Under the pieces are notes generated by a model. The model worked only from the letters and a program-made list of their open reading frames with translations. It was not told where the DNA came from and did no database searches. Source: Haemophilus sp. (GTDB taxonomy: Bacteria > Pseudomonadota > Gammaproteobacteria > Enterobacterales > Pasteurellaceae). From it: 14,442 nucleotides of DNA. The DNA is taken from the NCBI GenBank assembly GCA_019423005.1, contig JAHZCF010000067.1, forward strand, positions 1 to 14,442, read 5' to 3'. Numbering within the stretch: the stretch's first letter is position 1; each line of letters begins with the position of its first letter. Made by a program: the position numbers and the translations under genes. This document shows, piece after piece, positions 1-6,820 of this stretch.

Positions 1-2
1 TC

Positions 3-560
3 AATCAAAATAGCCGTTGGGATTATATTTTGATGAGTTTCTCAATGCTTGGCGTAATTATGCCAAGTTTTGTCTTCGCACCAGTCTTAGTACTGATTTT
101 TGCCATTTATTTGGGTTGGTTACCCGCAGGCGGTTGGAATGGCGGTTCAGCAATGTACATTATTTTACCTGTAGCCTCCTTAACTATCGCTTATGTTGCA
201 GGAATTGCACGTATCATGCGCGGCTCCATGATTGAAGTGCTGCATTCCAACTTTATTCGTACCGCCAAAGCTAAAGGACTTTCTACGTCGAGAATCATTT
301 TAAAACATGCTTTACGCCCTGCCCTTTTACCTGTGATTACCTATTTAGGCCCTGCTTTCGTAGGGATTATTACCGGCTCAATGGTCATCGAAAGCGTATT
401 TGGTTTACCTGGTATGGGGTTATTATTTGTAAACGGCGCATTGAACCGTGATTATTCTTTAGTTTTAAGTCTCACTATTTTAGTAGGCACATTAACCATT
501 TTATTTAATGCGATTGTGGATATTTTATACGCCATCATCGATCCAAAAATTCGTTATTAA
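3..560 (+). CDS. oppB: Oligopeptide ABC transporter permease OppB (5'-truncated by window edge)
   Basis: This is an inner-membrane permease subunit that, with OppC, forms the channel for oligopeptides delivered by the periplasmic protein OppA. Only the C-terminal ~185 residues are present. The frame is open from the first bases (reading N-Q-N-S-R-W-D-Y), so the Met near position 30 is internal, not the start. The family is about 306 residues long. Several hydrophobic membrane segments are visible. The permease 'EAA' loop, which docks on the ATPases, is recognisable around nt 249-330 (RTAKAKGLSTSRIILKHALR). The C-terminus IVDILYAIIDPKIRY is typical of OppB. The stop lies 9 bp before oppC, so the two are surely co-transcribed. 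oppA would be expected just upstream, outside the window. Identity is from family recognition and operon context. Confidence 0.95.
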   Translation, partial: NQNSRWDYILMSFSMLGVIMPSFVFAPVLVLIFAIYLGWLPAGGWNGGSAMYIILPVASLTIAYVAGIARIMRGSMIEVLHSNFIRTAKAKGLSTSRIILKHALRPALLPVITYLGPAFVGIITGSMVIESVFGLPGMGLLFVNGALNRDYSLVLSLTILVGTLTILFNAIVDILYAIIDPKIRY

Positions 561-569
561 GGACAAGTT

Positions 570-1505
570 ATGACAGATTATCGTACTCAGCCGATTAATC
601 AGAAAAATGCGGATTTTGTGGAACAAGTGGCTGACCGTATTGAAGAAATGCAACTGGAAGGCCGCAGTCTCTGGCAAGATGCGAAACGCCGTTTTTTCCG
701 CAACAAAGCGGCCGTTGCCAGTCTGATTATTCTAGCGTTTATTATTGTATTTATTACCGTAGCGCCTTGGTTCTTCCCCTTTACCTATGAAGATACCGAT
801 TGGAATATGATGAGCTCCCCACCAACAATGGAAGGCTATCACTTCTTCGGTACCGATGCCTCGGGTCGCGACTTATTGGTACGTACTGCTATCGGTGGAC
901 GTATTTCCTTATTGGTAGGTATTGCTGGTGCTTTCATTTCCGTGACTATCGGCACAATTTATGGGGCTATTTCCGGTTATGTAGGCGGTAAAACAGATAT
1001 GTTGATGATGCGCTTTTTAGAGATTCTCAGCTCATTTCCATTTATGTTTTTCGTCATTTTGTTGGTGACGCTTTTTGGCCAAAACATTTTCTTAATTTTT
1101 ATCGCAATCGGAGCCATTGCTTGGCTTGGTCTTGCACGTATCGTGCGTGGACAAACGCTCAGTCTAAAAAATAAAGAATTTGTCGAAGCCGCCATCGTTT
1201 GTGGCGTGCCACGTCGCCAAATCATTTTGAAACACATTATTCCGAATGTATTAGGCTTAGTAGCAGTGTATGCCTCACTTGAAGTACCTGGACTCATCCT
1301 ATTTGAATCATTCTTAAGCTTCTTAGGATTAGGTACACAAGAACCGATGAGCAGTTGGGGCGCGCTATTAAGTGATGGGGCTGCGCAAATGGAAGTGTCG
1401 CCTTGGCTATTAATTTTCCCGGCATTTTTCCTTTGCCTTACCCTATTTTGTTTTAACTTTATCGGTGACGGGTTGCGTGATGCACTCGATCCGAAAGATA
1501 GATAG
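570..1505 (+). CDS. oppC: Oligopeptide ABC transporter permease OppC
   Basis: This is the second inner-membrane permease of the Opp importer, 311 residues against ~302 in E. coli. The N-terminus is cytosolic and polar, followed by a first membrane helix at about residues 48-66 (ASLIILAFIIVFITVAPWFF). A periplasmic loop and five more hydrophobic segments typical of the BPD_transp_1 fold follow. The EAA loop that contacts OppD/OppF is at about residues 203-226 (FVEAAIVCGVPRRQIILKH). The family C-terminus GDGLRDALDPKDR is intact. The start is supported by an AAGGA ribosome-binding site overlapping the oppB stop. The gap to oppD is 9 bp. Nothing unusual is seen; a DppC-type dipeptide permease is the main alternative, but the partners OppD and OppF argue for Opp. 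Confidence 0.96.
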   Translation: MTDYRTQPINQKNADFVEQVADRIEEMQLEGRSLWQDAKRRFFRNKAAVASLIILAFIIVFITVAPWFFPFTYEDTDWNMMSSPPTMEGYHFFGTDASGRDLLVRTAIGGRISLLVGIAGAFISVTIGTIYGAISGYVGGKTDMLMMRFLEILSSFPFMFFVILLVTLFGQNIFLIFIAIGAIAWLGLARIVRGQTLSLKNKEFVEAAIVCGVPRRQIILKHIIPNVLGLVAVYASLEVPGLILFESFLSFLGLGTQEPMSSWGALLSDGAAQMEVSPWLLIFPAFFLCLTLFCFNFIGDGLRDALDPKDR

Positions 1506-1514
1506 GAGCGAATC

Positions 1515-2486
1515 ATGAATCCTTTATTAGATGTAAAAAATCTCTACGTTCGCTTCAAAACACCTGATGGCGTTGTCACAGCAGTAAATGACTTAAACTT
1601 CACGCTCAATGCGGGGAGCACGCTCGGTATTGTAGGTGAAAGTGGTTCAGGCAAGTCACAAACGGCCTTTGCTTTAATGGGTTTATTAGCAGCCAACGGT
1701 GAAGTGGAAGGTTCAGCCATTTTTCAAGGGAAAGAATTAGTTAATTTACCGAATGCTGAATTGAATAAAATCCGCGCCGAGCAAATTTCCATGATTTTCC
1801 AAGATCCAATGACGTCGCTAAATCCTTACATGAAAATCGGTGAACAACTCATGGAAGTGCTGCAATTGCATAAAGGTTATGATAAACAAACTGCCTTTGC
1901 CGAATCCGTGAAAATGTTAGATGCCGTTAAAATGCCGGAAGCAAAAAAACGTATGGGCATGTATCCGCACGAGTTTTCAGGCGGTATGCGTCAACGCGTG
2001 ATGATTGCGATGGCCTTATTATGCCGTCCAAAACTACTTATTGCCGATGAGCCCACCACCGCTTTAGATGTGACCGTTCAAGCGCAAATCATGACTTTAT
2101 TAAATGAGTTAAAACGTGAATTTAATACCGCAATTATTATGATTACCCATGATCTTGGTGTGGTAGCAGGTATTTGCGATCAAGTCATGGTGATGTATGC
2201 TGGACGAACCATGGAATACGGCACAGCGGAACAAATTTTCTATCATCCGACTCATCCTTATTCCATTGGCTTAATGGATGCAATTCCTCGCTTAGACGGC
2301 AATGAGGAACACTTGGTAACCATTCCTGGCAATCCACCAAATTTGTTACATTTGCCAAAAGGTTGTCCATTCTCACCACGTTGCCAATTTGCTACCGAAC
2401 AATGCCAAACTGCGCCCAAACTGACTACATTTAATCACAGTCAATTACGTAATTGTTGGTTACCCGAGGAGAAATTTACCCTATGA
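1515..2486 (+). CDS. oppD: Oligopeptide ABC transporter ATPase OppD
   Basis: This is one of the two cytosolic ATPases that power OppBC; it has 323 residues, slightly shorter than E. coli OppD. Visible motifs are Walker A GESGSGKS at 41-48, Q-loop in IFQDPMTSLNP, signature SGGMRQR at 155-161, Walker B LLIADEPT with D178/E179, and H-loop H212 (MITHDLGVV). The C-terminal oligopeptide/dipeptide-type extension carries a cysteine-rich segment (GCPFSPRCQFATEQC, plus a later Cys in RNCW). These four cysteines are conserved in the family and have been linked to an Fe-S cluster in a DppD relative. The start follows an AGGAG site at 1504-1508. The stop overlaps the oppF start as ATGA, implying translational coupling. 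Confidence 0.97.
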   Translation: MNPLLDVKNLYVRFKTPDGVVTAVNDLNFTLNAGSTLGIVGESGSGKSQTAFALMGLLAANGEVEGSAIFQGKELVNLPNAELNKIRAEQISMIFQDPMTSLNPYMKIGEQLMEVLQLHKGYDKQTAFAESVKMLDAVKMPEAKKRMGMYPHEFSGGMRQRVMIAMALLCRPKLLIADEPTTALDVTVQAQIMTLLNELKREFNTAIIMITHDLGVVAGICDQVMVMYAGRTMEYGTAEQIFYHPTHPYSIGLMDAIPRLDGNEEHLVTIPGNPPNLLHLPKGCPFSPRCQFATEQCQTAPKLTTFNHSQLRNCWLPEEKFTL

Positions 2487-3481
2487 CAGTCTCAAACAAC
2501 AAAGAATTACTCCTTGAAGTCAATCACTTAGGCGTTAGTTTTAAAATTAAAAATGAGAAATCCCTTTTCTTCGCCAAACCGCAAACCTTAAAAGCGGTGA
2601 AGGATGTGTCTTTTAAACTTTACGCAGGTGAAACTCTCGGTGTAGTGGGTGAATCCGGTTGCGGTAAATCCACACTTGCACGCGCTATTATCGGTTTAGT
2701 CGAAGCGAGCGAAGGGGAAATCTTGTGGCTTGGTAAAAATTTACGAAAACAATCAGCAAAACAATGGAAAGAAACGCGTAAAGACATTCAAATGATTTTC
2801 CAAGACCCGCTCGCCTCTCTCAATCCGCGAATGAATATTGGCGAAATCATTGCTGAGCCATTAAAGATCTACCAACCGCACTTAAGTGCTGCAGAAGTGA
2901 AAGAAAAAGTGCAAGCAATGATGTTGAAAGTCGGGCTTTTACCCAACTTGATTAACCGCTATCCGCATGAGTTTTCGGGTGGCCAATGTCAGCGTATCGG
3001 TATCGCTCGCGCGTTAATCATTGAGCCGAAAATGATCATTTGTGATGAGCCCGTTTCTGCGTTAGATGTGTCGATTCAGGCTCAAGTGGTAAATTTATTG
3101 AAATCCCTGCAAAAAGAAATGGGGCTTTCCTTAATTTTCATCGCTCATGATTTGGCGGTGGTAAAACACATTTCTGACCGTGTGTTGGTGATGTATTTAG
3201 GCAATGCCATGGAATTAGGCAGTGATGAGGAGGTATATAACAATACCAAACATCCTTATACCAAAGCCTTAATGTCTGCAGTTCCGATTCCCGATCCAAA
3301 ATTGGAACGCAATAAATCCATCGAATTGCTTGAAGGTGATTTGCCTTCGCCAATTAATCCACCGTCTGGTTGCGTGTTCCGTACTCGCTGTCTGAAAGCT
3401 GATGAAAATTGTGCGAAACAAAAACCATCTTTCACCAGCCAAAACAACAGCCATTTTGTGGCTTGTTTGAAAGTCTTATAA
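2483..3481 (+). CDS. oppF: Oligopeptide ABC transporter ATPase OppF
   Basis: This is the second ATPase of the Opp importer, 332 residues from ATG 2483 (E. coli 334). I chose this start rather than an in-frame upstream one at 2453. It follows a GAGGAGA site at 2466-2472, overlaps the oppD stop as ATGA, and gives the usual N-terminus. Motifs are Walker A GESGCGKS 56-63, Q-loop Q108 in IFQDPLASLNP, signature SGGQCQR 165-171, Walker B IICDEPVSALD with D188/E189, and H-loop H222 (IAHDLAVVKH). The C-terminal block has GCVFRTRC and further cysteines. The SGGQCQR signature and SPINPPSGCVFRTRC tail are characteristic of OppF rather than DppF. It is the last gene of the operon and ends just before the USS-pair terminator. 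Confidence 0.97.
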   Translation: MTVSNNKELLLEVNHLGVSFKIKNEKSLFFAKPQTLKAVKDVSFKLYAGETLGVVGESGCGKSTLARAIIGLVEASEGEILWLGKNLRKQSAKQWKETRKDIQMIFQDPLASLNPRMNIGEIIAEPLKIYQPHLSAAEVKEKVQAMMLKVGLLPNLINRYPHEFSGGQCQRIGIARALIIEPKMIICDEPVSALDVSIQAQVVNLLKSLQKEMGLSLIFIAHDLAVVKHISDRVLVMYLGNAMELGSDEEVYNNTKHPYTKALMSAVPIPDPKLERNKSIELLEGDLPSPINPPSGCVFRTRCLKADENCAKQKPSFTSQNNSHFVACLKVL

Positions 3482-3487
3482 AACAAA

Positions 3488-3496
3488 AAGTGCGGT
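3488..3496 (+). repeat. DNA uptake signal (Hin-type USS)
   Basis: Exact AAGTGCGGT, followed by an AT-rich run (CAAAATT) as in the extended consensus. It is the left arm of the oppF terminator. Confidence 0.93.
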
Positions 3497-3504
3497 CAAA
3501 ATTC

Positions 3505-3513
3505 ACCGCACTT
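3505..3513 (-). repeat. DNA uptake signal (Hin-type USS)
   Basis: Exact ACCGCACTT (the USS on the minus strand). It is the right arm of the oppF terminator. Confidence 0.93.
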
Positions 3514-3520
3514 TTTACTT

Positions 3521-4390
3521 TTACAATCCTAACTTTTCTTCGATTAATTTAGCCAAATCATCTAGCATCGCATAACGCTTGCGATACATGGAGCGCTTTT
3601 TACTCGGCACATCATCAAGATTTCTATCTATTTCTAAAGGCAATTCCCAATAATCTTTCAACTGTCCACCTGATTCAGCAAAAATCGCATCATAATCTAC
3701 AACATAATGAGAACTTTGAATAAAACGTGATTTATTTTGATATTTTTGTGGAATGCCCAATAACGTCTTAAAACCCAACGCTTTCGCCAATGCTTTCATC
3801 GTTTCCACCATCAAATAAGCAGGACGTAAACCATGGCACGTTTTTGTGAGTTGCTTCACCATCTCTTTAGAACCTCCAAAATTGGGCCCCTGCACCACAG
3901 AAATAAGCAATGCCTCATCAAGTTTGGCAAAAGTAAGCAAATAGACTAATTCATTACGTGGTTTATGCCATAACTCCAATACCCAATAACCTTCCATCGG
4001 TTGGTGCGTGGTCATCGACAATGTCATTTCAAAATCAGGAATCACTTCACCAAAACTTAATGGCGTTTTATAAATGGGTGCTGAAAGTGCAGTCAATTTT
4101 TCAGGTAAAAAAAGTAGATTGTCGCAGATGGCTTGGAAACGCTGTTTACTATTAAAACGTTTATCTAAAAAACGATAAACTAACGGATAACTATAATCTG
4201 CATGTTCATTTAATAACGTCACAAGAAAAGGATGCTGATTAATAAATTGCTCAAAGTGAACAATTGAGCCTTGATGTAAAAAAGATCGAAGACGATAACG
4301 TAGGCGCTTAAGCGCATAAGAACGCTCTGGCCTATCGGGATAAATGGCTTCCGCTTTTGGCCAACGATATTGATTTTCTTGAGATTCCAT
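3521..4390 (-). CDS. VirK/YbjX-family (DUF535) protein
   Basis: This is a 289-residue predicted cytosolic protein of unknown biochemical function; it has no signal peptide or clear membrane segment. I recognise the VirK/YbjX family from the C-terminal half, where a run of the type ISVVQGPNFGGSKEMV is followed by THGLRP-like TCHGLRPAYLMVETM, ALAKALGF and LLGIPQKYQNKSRF. The N-terminal half is basic and helical (RSYALKRLRYRLRSFLHQG). Relatives in Salmonella and Shigella are linked to envelope and virulence phenotypes and PhoPQ control, but no activity should be assumed here. It is a single-gene unit converging on oppF and divergent from engB. The ATG at 4388-4390 lacks a good Shine-Dalgarno (upstream is ATATTAATAACT), so the start is only moderately sure. 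A near-USS with one mismatch lies inside it. Confidence 0.8.
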   Translation of the reverse strand: MESQENQYRWPKAEAIYPDRPERSYALKRLRYRLRSFLHQGSIVHFEQFINQHPFLVTLLNEHADYSYPLVYRFLDKRFNSKQRFQAICDNLLFLPEKLTALSAPIYKTPLSFGEVIPDFEMTLSMTTHQPMEGYWVLELWHKPRNELVYLLTFAKLDEALLISVVQGPNFGGSKEMVKQLTKTCHGLRPAYLMVETMKALAKALGFKTLLGIPQKYQNKSRFIQSSHYVVDYDAIFAESGGQLKDYWELPLEIDRNLDDVPSKKRSMYRKRYAMLDDLAKLIEEKLGL

Positions 4391-4466
4391 AGTTATTAAT
4401 ATAATTAAAGAGGCTTTAAATCATGCAAAACGTTCATTCTCTCATAATTTCAGCAATTTTTCTATT

Positions 4467-4503
4467 TGTGATATGCTAGGGTCAATTGATGAAAGGAATA
4501 CTT
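4467..4503 (+). promoter_or_regulatory. Putative engB promoter (extended -10) and ribosome-binding site
   Basis: A TG-A-TATGCT extended -10 motif has its hexamer at 4472-4477. The -35 region 17 bp upstream (TTCAGC) is weak, as is common with extended -10 promoters. A ribosome-binding site AAAGGAA at 4491-4497 is well spaced from ATG 4504. Prediction from sequence only. Confidence 0.5.
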
Positions 4504-5118
4504 ATGTCTGAAATTAAACTGAATTATCATAAAACGCATTTTCTTACGAGCGCCCCCAATATTCGTTCCATTCCAGAAGATACAGGAATTGAAATTGCTT
4601 TTGCTGGGCGTTCAAATGCAGGAAAATCGACCGCACTTAATGCATTAACCAATCAAAAAAGCTTAGCTCGAACCTCTAAAACACCAGGTCGAACACAGCT
4701 CATCAATCTTTTTGAGGTGGAGCCGAATTGTAAACTAGTGGATTTACCCGGATATGGCTATGCTGCCGTTCCTGAGAAAATGAAAATCGAATGGCAAAAA
4801 TCCCTCGGGGAATATTTGCAAAAACGCGAATGTTTAGGCGGGCTTGTTGTTCTGATGGATATTCGTCATCCTTTAAAAGATCTTGATCAACAAATGATCG
4901 AATGGGCAGTTTCTGCTAATTTACCGGTTATGTTACTTTTAACTAAAGCGGATAAACTCAGCCAAAGTGCGCGTAGCAAACAAGTCAAAATGGTACGTGA
5001 AGCGATTTTACCCTTCCAAGGTGATATTCAAGTCGAAGCCTTTTCTGCACAAAATAAAATTGGCATTGATAAATTAGCGGCCAAACTAGATAGTTGGTTT
5101 GCACCACTTTTTTCGTAA
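4504..5118 (+). CDS. engB: Ribosome biogenesis GTP-binding protein EngB (YihA/YsxC)
   Basis: This is a small Ras-like GTPase needed for large ribosomal subunit assembly; it is usually essential and cytosolic. It has 204 residues, the normal family length. I chose ATG 4504 over an in-frame ATG at 4486 because AAAGGAA sits ~7 nt before it and the N-terminus then matches the family. GTPase motifs are G1 GRSNAGKS 35-42, G2 around T64 (TPGRTQLINLF), G3 DLPG 80-83, G4 TKAD 147-150 and G5 SAQ near 181-183. The residue after the P-loop is Thr43 where E. coli has Ser; the codons for T-A-L here are an exact uptake sequence. Its transcript ends at the hairpin at 5161-5200. Confidence 0.96.
   Translation: MSEIKLNYHKTHFLTSAPNIRSIPEDTGIEIAFAGRSNAGKSTALNALTNQKSLARTSKTPGRTQLINLFEVEPNCKLVDLPGYGYAAVPEKMKIEWQKSLGEYLQKRECLGGLVVLMDIRHPLKDLDQQMIEWAVSANLPVMLLLTKADKLSQSARSKQVKMVREAILPFQGDIQVEAFSAQNKIGIDKLAAKLDSWFAPLFS
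4630..4638 (-). repeat. DNA uptake signal inside engB
   Basis: Exact ACCGCACTT, encoding Thr-Ala-Leu directly after the EngB P-loop Gly-Lys-Ser. An AT-rich flank (GAAAATCG) lies on the expected side. Confidence 0.92.
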
Positions 5119-5140
5119 TTTTTGATAAAGAAAAAGTAAT

Positions 5141-5162
5141 TTCTGCGATCAAGATCGCAAAA
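5141..5162 (+). promoter_or_regulatory. Competence regulatory element (CRP-S/CRE) of comM
   Basis: This is a 22-bp site with a perfect inner palindrome TGCGATC-AA-GATCGCA (5144-5159), flanked by pyrimidine-rich and A-rich ends. The TGCGA...TCGCA core, with C where ordinary CRP sites have T, is the hallmark of Sxy-dependent CRP sites in Haemophilus. Its centre (5151.5) is ~96 bp before the comM start. CRP and Sxy (TfoX) would be expected to switch comM on here; this is inferred from the known regulon. Confidence 0.9.
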
Positions 5163-5200
5163 AAAGCATAGGATGTATGATTTCATTCTGTGCTTTTTTT
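5161..5200 (+). terminator. Rho-independent terminator of engB
   Basis: Stem GCATAGGATG (5166-5175) pairs with CATTCTGTGC (5184-5193), all ten positions pairing if G-U is allowed. The loop is 8 nt. Outside are an A5 run and a T7 run at 5194-5200. It begins 43 bp after the engB stop, lies between the comM CRE and the proposed comM -10, and overlaps the last two bases of the CRE. Confidence 0.8.
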
Positions 5201-5205
5201 ATAGT
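5200..5205 (+). promoter_or_regulatory. Putative comM -10 hexamer
   Basis: TATAGT (one mismatch to TATAAT) starts 48.5 bp from the CRE centre, placing the CRE near -60.5/-61.5, the classic class I CRP position. The -35 slot (ATGATT, 5177-5182) is poor, fitting activator dependence. The predicted leader is ~36 nt. Confidence 0.6.
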
Positions 5206-5226
5206 GCGAAAATCTGATTATTTTCG

Positions 5227-5235
5227 ACCGCACTT
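5227..5235 (-). repeat. DNA uptake signal in the comM leader
   Basis: Exact ACCGCACTT, 12 bp before the comM start codon and immediately before the TAAGGA ribosome-binding site (5236-5241). Confidence 0.93.
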
Positions 5236-5247
5236 TAAGGAATCTGA

Positions 5248-6777
5248 ATGTCTCTTGCTATTGTTTACAGCCGAGCCTCAATGGGCGTACAAGCCCCTCT
5301 TGTTACTATTGAGGTACACTTAAGTAACGGAAAGCCTGGATTTACCTTAGTAGGCCTCCCCGAAAAAACCGTAAAAGAAGCGCAAGATCGTGTCAGAAGT
5401 GCATTAATGAATGCGCAGTTCAAATATCCTGCCAAACGCATCACCGTCAATCTTGCACCGGCTGATTTACCTAAAGAAGGAGGGAGATTTGATTTACCTA
5501 TTGCAATCGGTATTTTAGCTGCATCGGATCAACTCGACGGTAGCCGTTTAAAACAATTTGAATTCGTTGGCGAGCTCGCCTTGACGGGGGAATTACGTGG
5601 CGTACACGGTGTCATTCCTGCCATTTTAGCGGCACAAAAAGCCAAACGCGCCCCCATTATCGCTTATCAAAATGCCAATGAAGCGTCGCTTGTCTCAGAG
5701 CAAGAGACTTATTTCGCTAAAAATCTGCTAGAAGTCGTGCAATTCTTAAATAATCAAGAAAAATTACCTTTGGCTTCATTACTTGCACAAGAAAGTGCGG
5801 TCGGATTTTCAGCTAAAAATCACTTGGATTTGACCGATATTATTGGTCAGCAACATGCTAAACGAGCACTAACAATTGCGGCTGCAGGTCAGCATAATCT
5901 GCTCTTTTTAGGACCTCCTGGTACAGGTAAAACCATGTTGGCAAGTCGTCTCACTGCATTGCTCCCTGAAATGACCGATTTAGAAGCCATTGAAACCGCT
6001 TCGGTTACGAGTTTAGTACAAAATGAATTAAATTTTCATAACTGGAAACAACGACCATTCCGAGCACCACATCATAGTGCCTCATTACCAGCCTTAGTGG
6101 GTGGAGGAACCATTCCAAAACCAGGCGAAATATCGCTTGCACACAATGGTGTACTTTTCCTTGATGAACTACCTGAATTTGAGCGTAAAGTACTGGATGC
6201 TCTACGACAACCCTTAGAAAGTGGAGAAATCATTATTTCGCGTGCCAATGCAAAAATCCAATTTCCCGCTCGCTTTCAATTAGTTGCAGCGATGAATCCA
6301 AGTCCAACAGGGCATTATACCGGAACACATAACCGCACATCGCCTCAGCAAGTGATGCGTTATTTAAATCGCCTTTCAGGGCCATTTTTAGATCGCTTTG
6401 ATTTATCCATTGAAGTACCTCTTCTGCCGCAAGGTAGCTTACAGAATACAGGGGATAGAGGTGAGACAAGCCAACAAGTACGAGAAAAAGTGTTAAAAGT
6501 GAGGAAAATTCAACTTGCTCGAGCCGGTAAAATCAATGCGTATCTTTCAAGCAAAGAAATTGAACGGGACTGTAAATTACAAGATAAAGATGCATTATTC
6601 CTTGAGAATGCACTGAATAAGCTTGGACTTTCAGTAAGAGCCTATCATCGGATTTTAAAAGTCTCACGCACAATTGCTGATTTAAATGGCGAAAAAGAGA
6701 TACAACAACCTCATTTAGCAGAAGCGCTAGGATATCGAGCCATGGATCGGTTACTACAGAAATTATCTTCTGCTTAA
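5248..6777 (+). CDS. comM: Competence protein ComM (YifB-type AAA+ Mg-chelatase-like helicase)
   Basis: This is a cytosolic hexameric AAA+ ATPase. Characterised ComM promotes branch migration of recombining strands so that long donor DNA integrates during natural transformation. It has 509 residues, full length. Domains in order are an N-terminal Lon-like ChlI segment (~1-170, with GKPGFTLVGLPEKTVKEAQDR), an Mg-chelatase AAA+ core (~195-400) and a C-terminal helical lid (~405-500). Motifs are Walker A GPPGTGKT 222-229, Walker B VLFLDE with D306/E307, and LDRFD at ~381-385. TAAGGA precedes the ATG by 6 nt. It has its own competence element upstream and a strong terminator downstream, so it is a one-gene unit. 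A USS lies within it at 5793 and another just before it. Confidence 0.97.
   Translation: MSLAIVYSRASMGVQAPLVTIEVHLSNGKPGFTLVGLPEKTVKEAQDRVRSALMNAQFKYPAKRITVNLAPADLPKEGGRFDLPIAIGILAASDQLDGSRLKQFEFVGELALTGELRGVHGVIPAILAAQKAKRAPIIAYQNANEASLVSEQETYFAKNLLEVVQFLNNQEKLPLASLLAQESAVGFSAKNHLDLTDIIGQQHAKRALTIAAAGQHNLLFLGPPGTGKTMLASRLTALLPEMTDLEAIETASVTSLVQNELNFHNWKQRPFRAPHHSASLPALVGGGTIPKPGEISLAHNGVLFLDELPEFERKVLDALRQPLESGEIIISRANAKIQFPARFQLVAAMNPSPTGHYTGTHNRTSPQQVMRYLNRLSGPFLDRFDLSIEVPLLPQGSLQNTGDRGETSQQVREKVLKVRKIQLARAGKINAYLSSKEIERDCKLQDKDALFLENALNKLGLSVRAYHRILKVSRTIADLNGEKEIQQPHLAEALGYRAMDRLLQKLSSA
5793..5801 (+). repeat. DNA uptake signal inside comM
   Basis: Exact AAGTGCGGT, encoding Ser-Ala-Val within ESAVGFS, in the linker between the N-terminal domain and the AAA+ core. 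Confidence 0.92.
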
Positions 6778-6782
6778 AAAAT

Positions 6783-6809
6783 AAAAGGGCGAATAATTCG
6801 CCCTTTTTT
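6783..6809. terminator. Bidirectional terminator between comM and nfuA
   Basis: GGGCGAA (6787-6793) pairs with TTCGCCC (6797-6803) around a tight TAA loop, bordered by AAAA and TTTTTT. It lies between the convergent comM and nfuA stop codons and gives U-tracts on both strands. Confidence 0.9.
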
Positions 6810-6820
6810 ATCTTCGATTA

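Larger units (their letters stand above)
3485..3516. terminator. Bidirectional terminator made of two inverted uptake sequences
   Basis: A 12-bp perfect inverted repeat, AAAAAGTGCGGT (3485-3496) and ACCGCACTTTTT (3505-3516), has an 8-nt loop. Each arm contains a complete 9-mer uptake signal. The outer A and T runs give a U-tract on either strand. It sits 4 bp after the oppF stop and 4 bp before the stop of the convergent DUF535 gene, so it can end transcripts from both sides. USS pairs used as terminators are known in Haemophilus; use here is inferred from structure and position. Confidence 0.9.

Noticed and set aside
977..1516. Long open frame on the minus strand inside oppC
   Set aside because: It is a mirror of the oppC coding frame, with no ribosome-binding site and a composition typical of an antisense shadow. 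oppC is clearly the real gene.
4391..4440. Promoter for the DUF535 gene (TTGCAT and TATATT on the minus strand)
   Set aside because: The spacer would be 19 bp and the transcript would begin almost at the start codon, so support is too weak.
4467..4482. Possible ordinary CRP site (TGTGA) upstream of engB
   Set aside because: Only the left half TGTGA is present. Six bases later the sequence is AGGGT, not TCACA. The bases are better explained as an extended -10 promoter.
4965..4973. AAGTGCGCG in engB as an uptake sequence
   Set aside because: Two mismatches in the 9-mer and no AT-rich flank; likely chance.
5203..5234. Inverted repeat AGTGCG-AAAAT / ATTTT-CGCACT upstream of comM as an RNA hairpin or regulator
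   Set aside because: The arms have a 4-nt bulge on one side, and the left arm overlaps the proposed -10, so it would not be in the comM transcript. The right arm is explained by the uptake sequence.
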